From Ruegeria_C sp041537905 (GTDB lineage Bacteria; Pseudomonadota; Alphaproteobacteria; Rhodobacterales; Rhodobacteraceae), in the NCBI RefSeq assembly GCF_041537905.1, contig NZ_JBGRUO010000010.1, positions 90,172-154,171 of the forward strand: 64,000 nucleotides of DNA, written 5' to 3'. The translations under genes were made by a program, and so were the position numbers. The notes beneath the pieces are model-generated. The model ran no database searches. It saw only the letters and a program-made list of their open reading frames with translations, and was not told the origin of the DNA. Positions 44,339-54,618 of the stretch are shown in pieces (position 1 is the first letter of the stretch; every line of letters begins with the position of its first letter).

Positions 44339-45037
44339 ATGCTGACCAAGAAGCAGTTGGATTTGCTGGAGTTTATTCACAAACGTCTACAGGCTGATGG
44401 CGTCCCGCCCAGTTTCGACGAAATGAAGGTGGCGCTGGACCTGCGGTCGAAATCCGGCATCCACCGGCTGATCACCGCACTGGAGGAGCGCGGCTTCATC
44501 CGCCGTCTCGCCCATCGCGCCCGCGCCATCGAGATCGTGAAGCTGCCCGAAAGCCTGGGTGGTGAATCGACACTCGGATTCCAACCGCGTGTCATCGAGG
44601 GCGACCGCCCCGACATGCCGCGCCCGGCCAATACCGAACCGGTTGCCGTTCACGCGATGGAACTGCCCGTGATGGGCCGCATCGCCGCCGGTGTCCCGAT
44701 CGAGGCGATCAGCCATGTGTCCAGCCATGTCTCGGTGCCCGGCACGATGGTGTCCGGCACCAGCGAGCATTATGCGCTTGAGGTCAAAGGCGATTCGATG
44801 ATCGACGCGGGCATCAACGACGGCGATATCGTGGTGATCCGTGAAAGCGGCGCGGCTGACAATGGCGATATTGTCGTGGCGCTGGTCGAGGATCAGGAAG
44901 CGACGCTGAAACGCTTCTTCCGCCGTGGCAACGCCATCGCGCTTGAGGCTGCAAACCCGGCCTACGAAACCCGCGTCTTCCCGGAAGAGAAAGTGCGCGT
45001 TCAAGGCCGTCTGGTCGGGTTGATCCGCACTTACTGA
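44339..45037 (+). CDS. lexA: LexA repressor
   Basis: SOS repressor of 232 residues. Winged helix at the N-terminus (LTKKQLDLLEFIHKRL, SKSGIHRLITALEERGFIRR), Ala-Gly cleavage site in GRIAAGVPIEA near 117-118, catalytic Ser in GDSMIDAG near 153 and Lys in ATLKRF near 191. The ATG has GAGG nine bases upstream; a GTG three codons earlier is less likely. Its own promoter carries an SOS box. It overlaps the convergent comEC by seven bases. Confidence 0.97.
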   Translation: MLTKKQLDLLEFIHKRLQADGVPPSFDEMKVALDLRSKSGIHRLITALEERGFIRRLAHRARAIEIVKLPESLGGESTLGFQPRVIEGDRPDMPRPANTEPVAVHAMELPVMGRIAAGVPIEAISHVSSHVSVPGTMVSGTSEHYALEVKGDSMIDAGINDGDIVVIRESGAADNGDIVVALVEDQEATLKRFFRRGNAIALEAANPAYETRVFPEEKVRVQGRLVGLIRTY

Positions 45038-47082
45038 CGCCTGCGCCCTGCCCCTTTGGCGCGCGTCCCGTGCCAAAGGCGCTGCTGTGTGGCCTTGCTT
45101 GCGGCGATCTCGCCAGTGTTGCTGATCGACAGGCTGCCGGTTCTGCGCAGCTTGGCAGGATCGAAGATGCGGCAGCCGCCGGACAGGTTCAGTGGCACGG
45201 CTGTCACGATGATCTGGTCCGCCGCACATTCGGTCACCGCTTTTGCAGCCCGTTTGCCGGAAACATGCATGATCTGCCAGGACCCGAACTGCATCTGTGG
45301 CAGTGATCCTTCGCCAGTATCCCAGCGAGTCGCTGCGGCTGCCTGATCCTTGCCGTCGCCATCATTTTCCAACCACACCTTGGCCACGAACCCACTGCCC
45401 CTGGCCCGGCTGAGCACCCTACCCGTCTCGGTCATCACGCCGACCAGCTTGCCGCTATCGGCAATCAGCACTTGAGGGCGTTCAGCCCCGGCCCAAATCC
45501 CGAAGGCACAGAGCACCGGCAGAACACCCACCCATCGCAATCGACCTTGCCACAAGATCACAAAAAGCGCGCCCAATGACAGGAGCGGCAGAACCATTGG
45601 GCCGGGGCTGACCACAAAGCCGCGCGCGCCCTCCAAGCCAGCCACGTAGTGGGCGACCCCCAATATCCAAGTCAGGCCCAGCCCCATCAGCTTCAGCCCG
45701 ATCCAGCCCAGCCCGAAGGGCGACAGGCAAAGGGCCAGAACCGCCGCAGGAATCACCAAAAGCCCCATCAGCGGCACCGAGAGCAGATTGGCAGGCAGGC
45801 CATAATGCGCGATGGCATTAAAATGCGCCGCCGCTACCGGCGCGGTGGCGAACCCCGCCACGGCGGAGGAGATGACGACCCCCGCCGTCGGTTTCAGCCA
45901 CTTGGGCAACACCGAGACCTCCCACCCCCGGATCGCGCCAAAGACCGCGACCAGCGCGGTGGTTGCGGCAAAGGACATCTGGAACCCGGGGCCGAGCAGG
46001 GATTCAGGCCGCAGCGCCAAAACGATCAACGCCGCCATGGCCACGGCGCGCAGCGAAATCGCACGGCGGTCCACCAGCACCGCACAGAGCATGACCGAGA
46101 CCATGACAAAGGCGCGCTCGGTTGCGACATTGCCACCCGAAAGCGCCAGATAGACCGCCGCCGCCAGCAGCGCGCCAATCGCGGCCAGCTTCTTGACCGG
46201 CCAGCGCAGCGCCAAAGGCGGGATCAGGCAGAGCCCGAACCGCAAGGCAGCAAAGACAAAACCGGTCAACAACCCCATATGCAGCCCTGAAATCGCAAGC
46301 AGATGCGCCAGGTTGCTGGCGCGCAGCGCATCGAGCGTGGCCAGACTGACGCCGCTGCGGTCGCCGGTGGTCACGGCGGCGGCAAACCCACCGACATCGC
46401 CCGGCAGCACCTGCCTGATATGGCTGGATACCGCCATGCGCAGGGCAAAGATCCGCATCCCCAGATGGTCCAGGTCGGGCGGCGCCACAGTCAGAACCGG
46501 AACGCGCGTATAGCCCACCGCGCCGATGCTCTTGAACCAGGCATGGCGGCGAAAGTCGAACCCGCCGGGCTCGACCGGGCCTTGCGGGGGTGACAGATGC
46601 CCGGTGGTCATGACCTGTTGGCCCGGCACCAGCTGCGCAACGGCATCCCCGTGCAGCGACATACGGACCCGCCGCGGTGTTTCATCCGGGGCGACACGCA
46701 GCAGCCGCACCCGGTCCAACGTGACACGTGGCGCATCAGACGCCGATCGATCCAACCCGACCACGCGCCCCTCAACCGGGCCGTAATAGTGCCAATCCAG
46801 CACCGGCCCGGCGACCTGATGCGCGCGGTAGCCCGACGACAGGAACCCGATAGCCGCAAGGGCCAACGCCGCGCCGAGCGGCGTCCATGCACCCGGATGG
46901 CGCCGCGCGACCCAGATGCCCGAAAACCCCGCCAGCGCCACTGTCAGATAAAATGCGCGGGACGGCTCCTGCGGCAGCAGGAAATAAGCGCCGATCCCCA
47001 GCGCCATGCAGACCGGTGCCCAAGGAAACAGGTATCCGCGTTGCGCCAGCAGCGCCGCCTCGATCCGCGCCAGAACGCGCAT
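45031..47082 (-). CDS. ComEC/Rec2-family DNA-uptake channel protein
   Basis: A 683-residue polytopic protein: N-terminal DUF4131-like OB region, then the competence domain LLAISGLHMGLLTGFVFAAL and many hydrophobic helices. The C-terminal part (residues about 540-660) is in the place of a beta-lactamase-like nuclease but lacks the HxHxDH metal motif, so it may be non-catalytic. It probably imports single-stranded DNA if the other competence genes exist. Divergent from gltX. Confidence 0.88.
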   Translation of the reverse strand: MRVLARIEAALLAQRGYLFPWAPVCMALGIGAYFLLPQEPSRAFYLTVALAGFSGIWVARRHPGAWTPLGAALALAAIGFLSSGYRAHQVAGPVLDWHYYGPVEGRVVGLDRSASDAPRVTLDRVRLLRVAPDETPRRVRMSLHGDAVAQLVPGQQVMTTGHLSPPQGPVEPGGFDFRRHAWFKSIGAVGYTRVPVLTVAPPDLDHLGMRIFALRMAVSSHIRQVLPGDVGGFAAAVTTGDRSGVSLATLDALRASNLAHLLAISGLHMGLLTGFVFAALRFGLCLIPPLALRWPVKKLAAIGALLAAAVYLALSGGNVATERAFVMVSVMLCAVLVDRRAISLRAVAMAALIVLALRPESLLGPGFQMSFAATTALVAVFGAIRGWEVSVLPKWLKPTAGVVISSAVAGFATAPVAAAHFNAIAHYGLPANLLSVPLMGLLVIPAAVLALCLSPFGLGWIGLKLMGLGLTWILGVAHYVAGLEGARGFVVSPGPMVLPLLSLGALFVILWQGRLRWVGVLPVLCAFGIWAGAERPQVLIADSGKLVGVMTETGRVLSRARGSGFVAKVWLENDGDGKDQAAAATRWDTGEGSLPQMQFGSWQIMHVSGKRAAKAVTECAADQIIVTAVPLNLSGGCRIFDPAKLRRTGSLSISNTGEIAASKATQQRLWHGTRAKGAGRRRQ

Positions 47083-47161
47083 GCTTGCTCCTGTCCGTCC
47101 GGCTCGTTATTCAGACGGCAACGCTATCTCCCACATGGTTACCAAAAGGTAAAAGGCATCA

Positions 47162-48577
47162 ATGTCTGATCAGGTTGTCACCCGTTTCGCCCCGTCTCCG
47201 ACCGGGTTCCTGCATATCGGCGGCGCGCGCACGGCGCTGTTCAACTGGCTTTATGCCCGTGGCCGGAGCGGCAAGTTCCTGCTGCGGATCGAGGATACCG
47301 ACCGCGAGCGCTCCACCCCCGAGGCAACAGCGGCGATCCTGCAGGGCATGGCGTGGCTGGGCCTTGACCATGATGGCGAGGTGATCAGCCAGTTCGAGGG
47401 GGCCGAGCGTCACGCCGAAGTGGCGCGACAGTTGCTGGCTGAGGGCAAGGCTTATAAGTGCTTCTCTACCCAGGAGGAGATCGCCACTTTCCGAGAGCAG
47501 GCAAGGGCCGAAGGCAAATCCACCCTCTTCCGCAGCCCGTGGCGCGAAGCTGATCCCGCGACCCACCCGGATGCGCCTTACGTGATCCGCATCAAGGCAC
47601 CGCAGGAGGGCACGACCGTCATCCGCGATCAGGTGCAGGGCGACGTGACCATCCGCAACGAGCAGTTGGACGATATGGTTCTGCTGCGCTCGGACGGCAC
47701 GCCAGTCTATATGCTGGCCGTGGTTGTGGATGATCATGACATGGGCGTGACACATGTGATCCGGGGTGATGACCACCTCAACAACGCCGCACGGCAGATG
47801 ATGATCTATCAGGCGATGGGCTGGGACGTTCCGGTCTGGGCGCATATCCCGCTGATCCACGGGCCCGACGGCAAGAAACTGTCCAAGCGTCATGGTGCGC
47901 TCGGGGCGCAGGAATATCAGGCGATGGGCTACCCCGCCGCCGGGATGCGCAACTATCTGGCGCGGCTGGGCTGGAGCCATGGGGATGATGAGTTTTTTAC
48001 GGACGCGCAGGCGCGCGACTGGTTCGATCTGGGGGGAATCGGCAAAAGCCCCGCCCGGTTCGATCTTAAGAAACTGGAAAACCTCTGCGGTCAGCATATC
48101 GCAATCTCAAGTGACGCTGCGTTGCGGCAGGAAATCGAAGCCTATCTGGCGGCAGCAGAACAGCCCGCATTGACGGAAACACAATCAAACAATCTTGAGC
48201 GGGCGATGTTCTGCCTCAAGGATCGTGCGCGCACCTTCCCTGAACTTCTTGAAAAAGCGGCGTTTGTTCTGGCATCACGGCCCATTGCGCCGGATCAGAA
48301 GGCCAGCAAGGCCCTAAATTCTGTATCCGACGGTATACTGAACGATTTGACGCCGCATCTGCAAAATGCTAGCTGGTCGCGAGAAAGCTTGGAGGAGACC
48401 TTAAACGCCTTCTGCGAGGCGCGCGAAACGAAGTTTGGCAAACTGGCCGGACCTCTTCGCGCCGCATTGGCGGGCCGGTCTGCAACACCTTCGGTGTTTG
48501 ACATGATGGTCGTTCTGGGTCGTGAAGAAACCCTGGCCCGATTGGCAGACGCGGCGGAACTGGCCCGGTCGTCCTGA
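47162..48577 (+). CDS. gltX: Glutamyl-tRNA synthetase
   Basis: Class I synthetase of 471 residues. HIGH-type motif PSPTGFLHIGGARTALFNW at the N-terminus and KMSKR-type KKLSKRHGALGAQEY near residue 240, with the C-terminal helical anticodon domain. AAAGGCATCA gives the ribosome site. A GC hairpin (GCTTGCGCGG / CCGCGCGAGC at 48605-48627) follows. Confidence 0.96.
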   Translation: MSDQVVTRFAPSPTGFLHIGGARTALFNWLYARGRSGKFLLRIEDTDRERSTPEATAAILQGMAWLGLDHDGEVISQFEGAERHAEVARQLLAEGKAYKCFSTQEEIATFREQARAEGKSTLFRSPWREADPATHPDAPYVIRIKAPQEGTTVIRDQVQGDVTIRNEQLDDMVLLRSDGTPVYMLAVVVDDHDMGVTHVIRGDDHLNNAARQMMIYQAMGWDVPVWAHIPLIHGPDGKKLSKRHGALGAQEYQAMGYPAAGMRNYLARLGWSHGDDEFFTDAQARDWFDLGGIGKSPARFDLKKLENLCGQHIAISSDAALRQEIEAYLAAAEQPALTETQSNNLERAMFCLKDRARTFPELLEKAAFVLASRPIAPDQKASKALNSVSDGILNDLTPHLQNASWSRESLEETLNAFCEARETKFGKLAGPLRAALAGRSATPSVFDMMVVLGREETLARLADAAELARSS

Positions 48578-48604
48578 CAGGGGCTACGCCTCCCCGATAA
48601 CCCG

Positions 48605-48627
48605 GCTTGCGCGGCCCCCGCGCGAGC
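48605..48627 (+). terminator. Hairpin between gltX and gltA
   Basis: GCTTGCGCGG and CCGCGCGAGC form a 10-bp stem with one wobble and a 3-base loop, 27 bases after gltX. No T-run follows, so a Rho-type or processing hairpin is as likely as an intrinsic terminator. Confidence 0.45.
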
Positions 48628-48693
48628 AACATCCGCACGGTTCTGATGCCTCCGTCTGGCACCATTGACGTGTTTAGAAGAGGAAGGGACATA

Positions 48694-49989
48694 ATGACTG
48701 AAAACAAGAAATCGGCCACGCTGAACGTACATGGCGAAACCTATGAATTGCCGATCTTCTCGCCGACCGCCGGACCGGATGTGATCGACATTCGCAAGCT
48801 TTATGGCACTGCAGGCGTTTTCACCTACGATCCGGGGTTCACCTCAACCGCAAGCTGCGACAGCACCATCACCTATATCGATGGTGACAAGGGTGAATTG
48901 CTGCACCGTGGCTATCCGATCGACCAGTTGGCCTCGAAGTCGCATTTCCTCGAAGTGTGCTATCTGATGCTGTATGGCGAGTTGCCGAACGCCTCGGATC
49001 TTGAGAAATTCGAAACCACCATCACCCGCCACACGATGCTGCACGAACAGATGCAGTATTTCTATCGCGGGTTCCGCCGGGATGCGCACCCGATGGCGAT
49101 CATGGTGGGTGTTGTCGGCGCGATGTCGGCCTTCTATCACGATTCAACCGACATTCATGATCCGCATCAGCGCGAGGTCGCCTCGCACCGGCTGATCGCC
49201 AAGATGCCGACCATCGCGGCTTGGGCCTATAAATACCATATCGGTCAGCCGTTTATCTATCCGCGCAACGATCTGGATTATGCGTCGAACTTCCTGCGCA
49301 TGTGCTTTGCCGTGCCTGCCGAGGAATACGAAGTTAACCCGATCCTCAGCCGTGCGATGGACCGTATCTTTACCCTGCATGCGGACCACGAACAGAATGC
49401 CTCGACCTCGACCGTGCGTCTGGCCTCGTCCTCGGGCGCGAATCCGTTCGCGTGTATCGCCGCTGGCATCGCCTGTCTCTGGGGTCCGGCCCATGGTGGC
49501 GCCAATCAGGCCTGCCTTGAAATGCTGGGCGAGATCGGGTCCGTTGATCGCATCCCTGAATTCATCAACCGCGCCAAGGACAAGAGCGATCCGTTCCGCC
49601 TGATGGGTTTTGGCCACCGGGTCTACAAGAACTTCGATCCCCGCGCGACGGTGATGAAGCAATCGGCGGATGAGGTTCTGGATCTGCTGGGGATTGAAGA
49701 CAACCCCAAGCTACAGGTCGCCAAGGCGCTGGAGAAACAGGCGCTGGAAGATCCGTATTTCGCCGAGAAGAAGCTGTTCCCGAATGTCGACTTTTATTCG
49801 GGTATCATTCTTGAGGCGATGGGCTTCCCCACATCCATGTTCACGCCCATCTTCGCGCTCAGCCGCACCGTGGGCTGGGTCAGCCAGTGGAAAGAGATGA
49901 TTGCCGACCCACAGAACAAGATCGGTCGCCCGCGCCAGCTCTATCTGGGCGAGACCAAGCGCGACTACGTGGATATCGAAAAGCGCTGA
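48694..49989 (+). CDS. gltA: Citrate synthase
   Basis: First step of the TCA cycle; 431 residues as in type II enzymes. Catalytic regions are WGPAHGGANQACLEML, FGHRVYKNFDPRA and NVDFYSGIILEAMGFP, with the last containing the catalytic Asp. The start (MTENKKSATL) has GAGGAAGGGA before it. A strong terminator follows. Confidence 0.97.
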   Translation: MTENKKSATLNVHGETYELPIFSPTAGPDVIDIRKLYGTAGVFTYDPGFTSTASCDSTITYIDGDKGELLHRGYPIDQLASKSHFLEVCYLMLYGELPNASDLEKFETTITRHTMLHEQMQYFYRGFRRDAHPMAIMVGVVGAMSAFYHDSTDIHDPHQREVASHRLIAKMPTIAAWAYKYHIGQPFIYPRNDLDYASNFLRMCFAVPAEEYEVNPILSRAMDRIFTLHADHEQNASTSTVRLASSSGANPFACIAAGIACLWGPAHGGANQACLEMLGEIGSVDRIPEFINRAKDKSDPFRLMGFGHRVYKNFDPRATVMKQSADEVLDLLGIEDNPKLQVAKALEKQALEDPYFAEKKLFPNVDFYSGIILEAMGFPTSMFTPIFALSRTVGWVSQWKEMIADPQNKIGRPRQLYLGETKRDYVDIEKR

Positions 49990-50008
49990 TCCCGCTTTTA
50001 CCCTTCCC

Positions 50009-50037
50009 AAAGGCCCTGCACTATGCGGGGCCTTTTT
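50009..50037 (+). terminator. Intrinsic terminator of gltA
   Basis: AAAGGCCC-T-GCA pairs with TGC-G-GGGCCTTT around a 3-base loop, 12 bp with one wobble, followed by TTTTT. A textbook terminator 20 bases after gltA. Confidence 0.93.
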
Positions 50038-50167
50038 GCGTGCGCGCGCCCGCGAGCCGGTATATTCGACGAGAAACCAAGACATTTGTGAGCCGTGAAA
50101 CGGCGTGCGATACTGACCGCATGGCAAAATTTCAACACTCGGCGTGCGGCCGGGCAAGAGGGGTGTG

Positions 50168-51082
50168 ATGGTCGAGATCGAGTGCTTTTGGGAATGTAAC
50201 GACGGCCTGGGTGAGACACCCATCTGGGTTGCCGAAGAGAACTCGATCTACTGGGCGGATCACGTCGCCCCCCACATCGATCCAACCGACAATCGACGGC
50301 CTTCACTGCGCCGGTTGAACGTCGCCACCGGCGCCCGCAACACCTGGCAGATGCCGGAGCAGGTTGGATCATTTGCGTTTCGCGTCGGCGGCGGGCTTGT
50401 TTGTGGTGCGAATTCCGGCTTCTGCACCATCGACCTTGAAACCGGTGCGTTCGAGAAAATCCTGGACCCGGAACCCAAGATGCCCGGCACGCGTCTCAAC
50501 GACGGCAAGACTGACCGCCGGGGTCGGTTCTGGTGCGGCAGCATGGACTCGCATCTCGCCGACGCCTCCTGCCAAATCTACTGCCTTGAACCGGACCTCA
50601 CCTGCCGCAAGGCCGCCGAGGACTACTCCTTTGTCGTGAGCAACGGGATCGCCTTCGACCCCGAGGACACAAGGATGTATTTCGGCGACACGTTCGGAGG
50701 CATGATCTACGTGTTCGACTTTGACATCGACGAGGGGCGTATCCACAACCAACGACCATTCTTTTCGCTTGAGGGTCGCAAGCCCGCCATTGTTGACGGC
50801 GCGACGGTCGATGCCGAGGGGTATTACTGGTTCGCCTTGAATCTGGGCGGCAAGATCTTGCGGGTCGATCCCAATGGCCGCCTTGATCGCGAGATCGACA
50901 TGCCGGTGCGCAGCCCCACCTGCGTGGCATTTGGCGGTGACAATTACGAGACGCTTTTCGTCACCTCGCAACAGGCGTTTCTGACGCCGGAAGAACTCGC
51001 GCATCACCCGTTGCCCGGCAGTGTTTTTGCCATTCATGGACTCGGTGTGCGTGGCCTTCCGGAGCCGCGATTTGGAGGCTGA
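50168..51082 (+). CDS. SMP-30/gluconolactonase-family hydrolase
   Basis: A 304-residue six-bladed propeller: metal-ligand Glu in GLGETPIWVAEENS, Asn in RLNDGKTDRRGRFW and SNGIAFDPEDTRMYFGDT, Asp in the second to last blade. Family members hydrolyse sugar or other lactones. RBS AAGAGGGG precedes the ATG. No sugar-catabolism neighbours; substrate unknown. Confidence 0.9.
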   Translation: MVEIECFWECNDGLGETPIWVAEENSIYWADHVAPHIDPTDNRRPSLRRLNVATGARNTWQMPEQVGSFAFRVGGGLVCGANSGFCTIDLETGAFEKILDPEPKMPGTRLNDGKTDRRGRFWCGSMDSHLADASCQIYCLEPDLTCRKAAEDYSFVVSNGIAFDPEDTRMYFGDTFGGMIYVFDFDIDEGRIHNQRPFFSLEGRKPAIVDGATVDAEGYYWFALNLGGKILRVDPNGRLDREIDMPVRSPTCVAFGGDNYETLFVTSQQAFLTPEELAHHPLPGSVFAIHGLGVRGLPEPRFGG

Positions 51083-51090
51083 CGGCGCGG

Positions 51091-51648
51091 CTACATCATT
51101 GCGGCAGGCGATTGCGAGGTGAATACCCGGATGTAGTCGCCGGGCGACGAGCCTGCCCAGTAGACCCAGAGTCGGAACGGGTCCTCCTCTTCGATCCAGA
51201 CATAGTCGCCGGGCTCAAGACCGCGCAGGTCGGTGCTGATGTAATTGACCGAGGTGTTGGCCAGAAAATCCGTGGCATCCATCGACGCAGGCAGCGCTGC
51301 CACACCGAGAATCGGCGCGTCGAAATCCACATAGCCGTAGTGGATTCCATTATAGCTGTCGAAAAAGACATAGTGGCTGGCGACCACCATGCCCGCCGGA
51401 ATCTCGCCGCCTTCGCCGCCGATATCAACCCGGATCGGAGCGTCCAGCGTGATGTTCTGATCCTCGTCAAAGGCATAGAGATTGTCGGTATTGAAGTTGT
51501 CGGCCCCCACATCGAAGGGCGTGGTCGTATCAAGTTTGACGAACGCCCCCGACCCGCTTTGCCGCAGGATGCGTCCGTCCAGAACTGTCGCAAGCGCCTG
51601 CTGGGACCCCATAGCGCAAAGCAGCGCCGCCATCAGTGATCTTTTCAT
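51091..51648 (-). CDS. Secreted protein of unknown function
   Basis: Signal peptide MKRSLMAALLCAMGSQQALA, then about 165 residues with no family I recognise; aromatic- and Asp-rich beta-type sequence (FDSYNGIHYGYVDFDAPILG), suggesting a periplasmic or surface beta-sandwich. There is one predicted exposed acidic stretch. Convergent with the SMP-30 gene by nine bases. Confidence 0.78.
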   Translation of the reverse strand: MKRSLMAALLCAMGSQQALATVLDGRILRQSGSGAFVKLDTTTPFDVGADNFNTDNLYAFDEDQNITLDAPIRVDIGGEGGEIPAGMVVASHYVFFDSYNGIHYGYVDFDAPILGVAALPASMDATDFLANTSVNYISTDLRGLEPGDYVWIEEEDPFRLWVYWAGSSPGDYIRVFTSQSPAAMM

Positions 51649-51743
51649 TCGGCACTCCCCCATCTCCCCTTACGTGTTAAGCGGGCCTTGCCTCGCCGAC
51701 CAGCATCGCTGGCCATTCTCGCAGAAACGTGAAATTCGCCCGC

Positions 51744-52823
51744 TCAGAACAGGCTCAGCTGATCCCCAGCCTGCGGCGGGACCGCAAAAAGGTCGGTCCT
51801 GAGCGGCGGGGCCTCTATCGACAGGCCAAGCCTGCGGCAGGTGGCCCTGAACCGTTGCGCCACCATTTCGGCATAGGGTCCCTGCCCCTGCATCCGGTGG
51901 CCCCAGCGCGCGTCATATTCTTTGCCGCCATGCATCTCGCGCAGCCGCGCCATCACGCGTGCGGCCCGGTCCGGGTAATGTTCGGCCAGCCATTCCTGCC
52001 AAAGCGCCGACACCTCGCGCGGCAGGCGCAGCATGATCCAGCTTGCGGTCGTCGCTCCGGCCTCACCCCCCGCCTGCAAGAGCGCCTCAAGCTCATGATC
52101 GCTCAACCCCGGCACAAGCGGCGAAGTCATCACGCGCACCGGCACACCTGCCTCACTCAGCCGCCGGATCATCGTGAGCCGCCGCGCAGGCGACGGCGCG
52201 CGCGGCTCCATCCGGCGCGACAGGTCCTTGTCGAGCGTGGTCAGCGAAACCCCGACCCGTACCAGACCCCTGGCAGCCATCGGTGCCAGAATATCCAGAT
52301 CCCGTTCGATCAGCGCGCCTTTTGTGACAATTGCCACCGGATGGTTGAAATCGGCCAGCACCTGCAGACAGGCGCGGGCAATGCCGTGATCGCGCTCGAC
52401 CGGTTGATAGGGGTCGGTATTGGTGCCGATCGCCATGGTCGCCACCTTGTACCGCCGCGCCGACAATTCCCGCCGCAGAACCTCTGCCGCGTTGGGCCGT
52501 GCCACCAGAACACTCTCGAAATCCAGCCCTGGCGACAGCCCCAGATAGGCATGGGTCGGGCGCGCAAAACAGTAGACACAGCCATGCTCGCACCCGCGAT
52601 AAGGATTGATCGAGCGGTCAAACGGCAGATCGGGCGAGCGGTTATAGCTGATCAGGCTGCGCGCCTGTTCCATTCGCAGCTCGGTGCGCAAGAGCGTCGC
52701 CTCTTCGGCGATCTCCCATCCATCCCAGACCTCTTCGCGCGCCATCTCGAACCGCCCAGGCGCGTTCGAAACCGCACCGCGACCCGGTTTGCGCTGCGCG
52801 GAAAGAGGGGTAGATTGATCCAT
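51744..52823 (-). CDS. PA0069-type radical SAM protein
   Basis: A 359-residue radical SAM enzyme; the 4Fe-4S motif is CEHGCVYCF near residue 80, after FDRSINPYRG. C-terminal end AVPPQAGDQLSLF is typical of the PA0069/Rv2578c subfamily. Substrate unknown. Confidence 0.92.
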   Translation of the reverse strand: MDQSTPLSAQRKPGRGAVSNAPGRFEMAREEVWDGWEIAEEATLLRTELRMEQARSLISYNRSPDLPFDRSINPYRGCEHGCVYCFARPTHAYLGLSPGLDFESVLVARPNAAEVLRRELSARRYKVATMAIGTNTDPYQPVERDHGIARACLQVLADFNHPVAIVTKGALIERDLDILAPMAARGLVRVGVSLTTLDKDLSRRMEPRAPSPARRLTMIRRLSEAGVPVRVMTSPLVPGLSDHELEALLQAGGEAGATTASWIMLRLPREVSALWQEWLAEHYPDRAARVMARLREMHGGKEYDARWGHRMQGQGPYAEMVAQRFRATCRRLGLSIEAPPLRTDLFAVPPQAGDQLSLF

Positions 52824-53033
52824 GCACCAAGATTAGAACAAACCAAGAACAATCACAACAAACACATCATCTTCCTGCAAATTTCTCATTTCCGGATTTT
52901 GGAATTCATCTCTATAGGTCGGTTGTAGCGTCGGCAGTGTCGCAATTAACGCAGTCCATTTGCGGCCTTTTGCGCAAAAAGAACCAAGAAATAACCTAGG
53001 GTCACACACCCGTAACACCGAGGAATCGCGCGT

Positions 53034-53732
<699 letters not shown>

Positions 53733-53760
53733 CGGCACGTTTCCGAGAACACGCAGATCG

Positions 53761-53794
53761 GGGCGGGCCGCAATCGGCACCGCCCTTTTCTTTT
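53761..53794 (+). terminator. Terminator after the corrinoid gene
   Basis: GGGCGG and CCGCCC enclose CCG-CAAT-CGG in a nested stem, followed by TTTTCTTTT. It sits 28 bases after the corrinoid gene and so would separate it from the downstream pair unless transcription reads through. Confidence 0.85.
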
Positions 53795-53834
53795 GTCCGC
53801 CCCAACACCAGATAGGCCCAAAGGAGAGATGACC

Positions 53835-53906
53835 ATGCAACCAAACCCCGTGATTGTCCTGCTCGCCATTGCTGCGATTGGCCTGACGGTCCGGGCTGGC
53901 GCCTGA
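53835..53906 (+). CDS. 23-residue hydrophobic peptide next to DUF1638
   Basis: ATG preceded by AAGGAG at ideal 8-base spacing, reading MQPNPVIVLLAIAAIGLTVR then AGA and stop. Residues 5-19 form a single hydrophobic helix. An earlier ATG two codons upstream is too close to the ribosome site. It ends 25 bases before DUF1638. No homologue recognised; the strong ribosome site and membrane character support a real peptide. Confidence 0.6.
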   Translation: MQPNPVIVLLAIAAIGLTVRAGA

Positions 53907-53931
53907 TTTCGGCCGAGGGGACAGACCAGCC

Positions 53932-54585
53932 ATGATCAGCGATGCGGAACTGACCCAGAAAGGCCTGCCAGCGCGCGGCGAGGGGCGGGTTCTGCTGATC
54001 GCCTGCGGTGCGCTGGCGCGCGAGATCCTCGCCCTGATCAAGGCCAATGGCTGGTCGCATATGACCCTGACCTGCCTGCCTGCGATCTATCACCTCCACC
54101 CCGACAAAATCCCGCAGGCGGTTGAAGACGCGGTGCTGAAGAACCGCGATGAGTATGACGACATCTTCGTGGTCTATGCCGATTGCGGCACCGGCGGGAT
54201 GCTGCATTCGCTCTGCGACCGGCTGGGCGTGCAGATGGTTGCCGGGCCGCATTGCTATTCCTTCTTCGAAGGCAATGATCGCTTCGCCGAACTGGCCGAG
54301 GACGAGTTCACCGCCTTCTACCTCACCGATTTTCTGGTGCGCCAATTCGATGCCTTCATCTGGAAACCGATGGGGCTCGACCGGCATCCAGAACTGCGCG
54401 ACATGTATTTCGGGAACTACACCAAGCTGGTCTACCAAGCCCAGATCGACGACCCGGCGCTGACAGAAAAGGCCCGCGCCTGCGCCGAGCGCATGGGCCT
54501 GGAATTCGAGCGTCGCGTCACCGGATATGGCGACCTGAAAACCGCCCTCGCCGCGCTCGACCGCGACCCCGCTTCATCCGGCTGA
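53932..54585 (+). CDS. DUF1638-family protein
   Basis: A 217-residue cytosolic protein with VLLIACGALAREILALIKAN near the start, Cys-rich CLPAIYHLHPDKIP and FVVYADCGTGGMLHSLCDRL. Genes of this family repeatedly stand beside corrinoid proteins and MttB-like methyltransferases, and a methyl-transfer or activation role has been suggested; function is unproven. It follows the 23-aa peptide. Confidence 0.9.
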   Translation: MISDAELTQKGLPARGEGRVLLIACGALAREILALIKANGWSHMTLTCLPAIYHLHPDKIPQAVEDAVLKNRDEYDDIFVVYADCGTGGMLHSLCDRLGVQMVAGPHCYSFFEGNDRFAELAEDEFTAFYLTDFLVRQFDAFIWKPMGLDRHPELRDMYFGNYTKLVYQAQIDDPALTEKARACAERMGLEFERRVTGYGDLKTALAALDRDPASSG

Positions 54586-54618
54586 AAATATCCGAGGAGG
54601 CAAAGCCCTCTGCATGTA

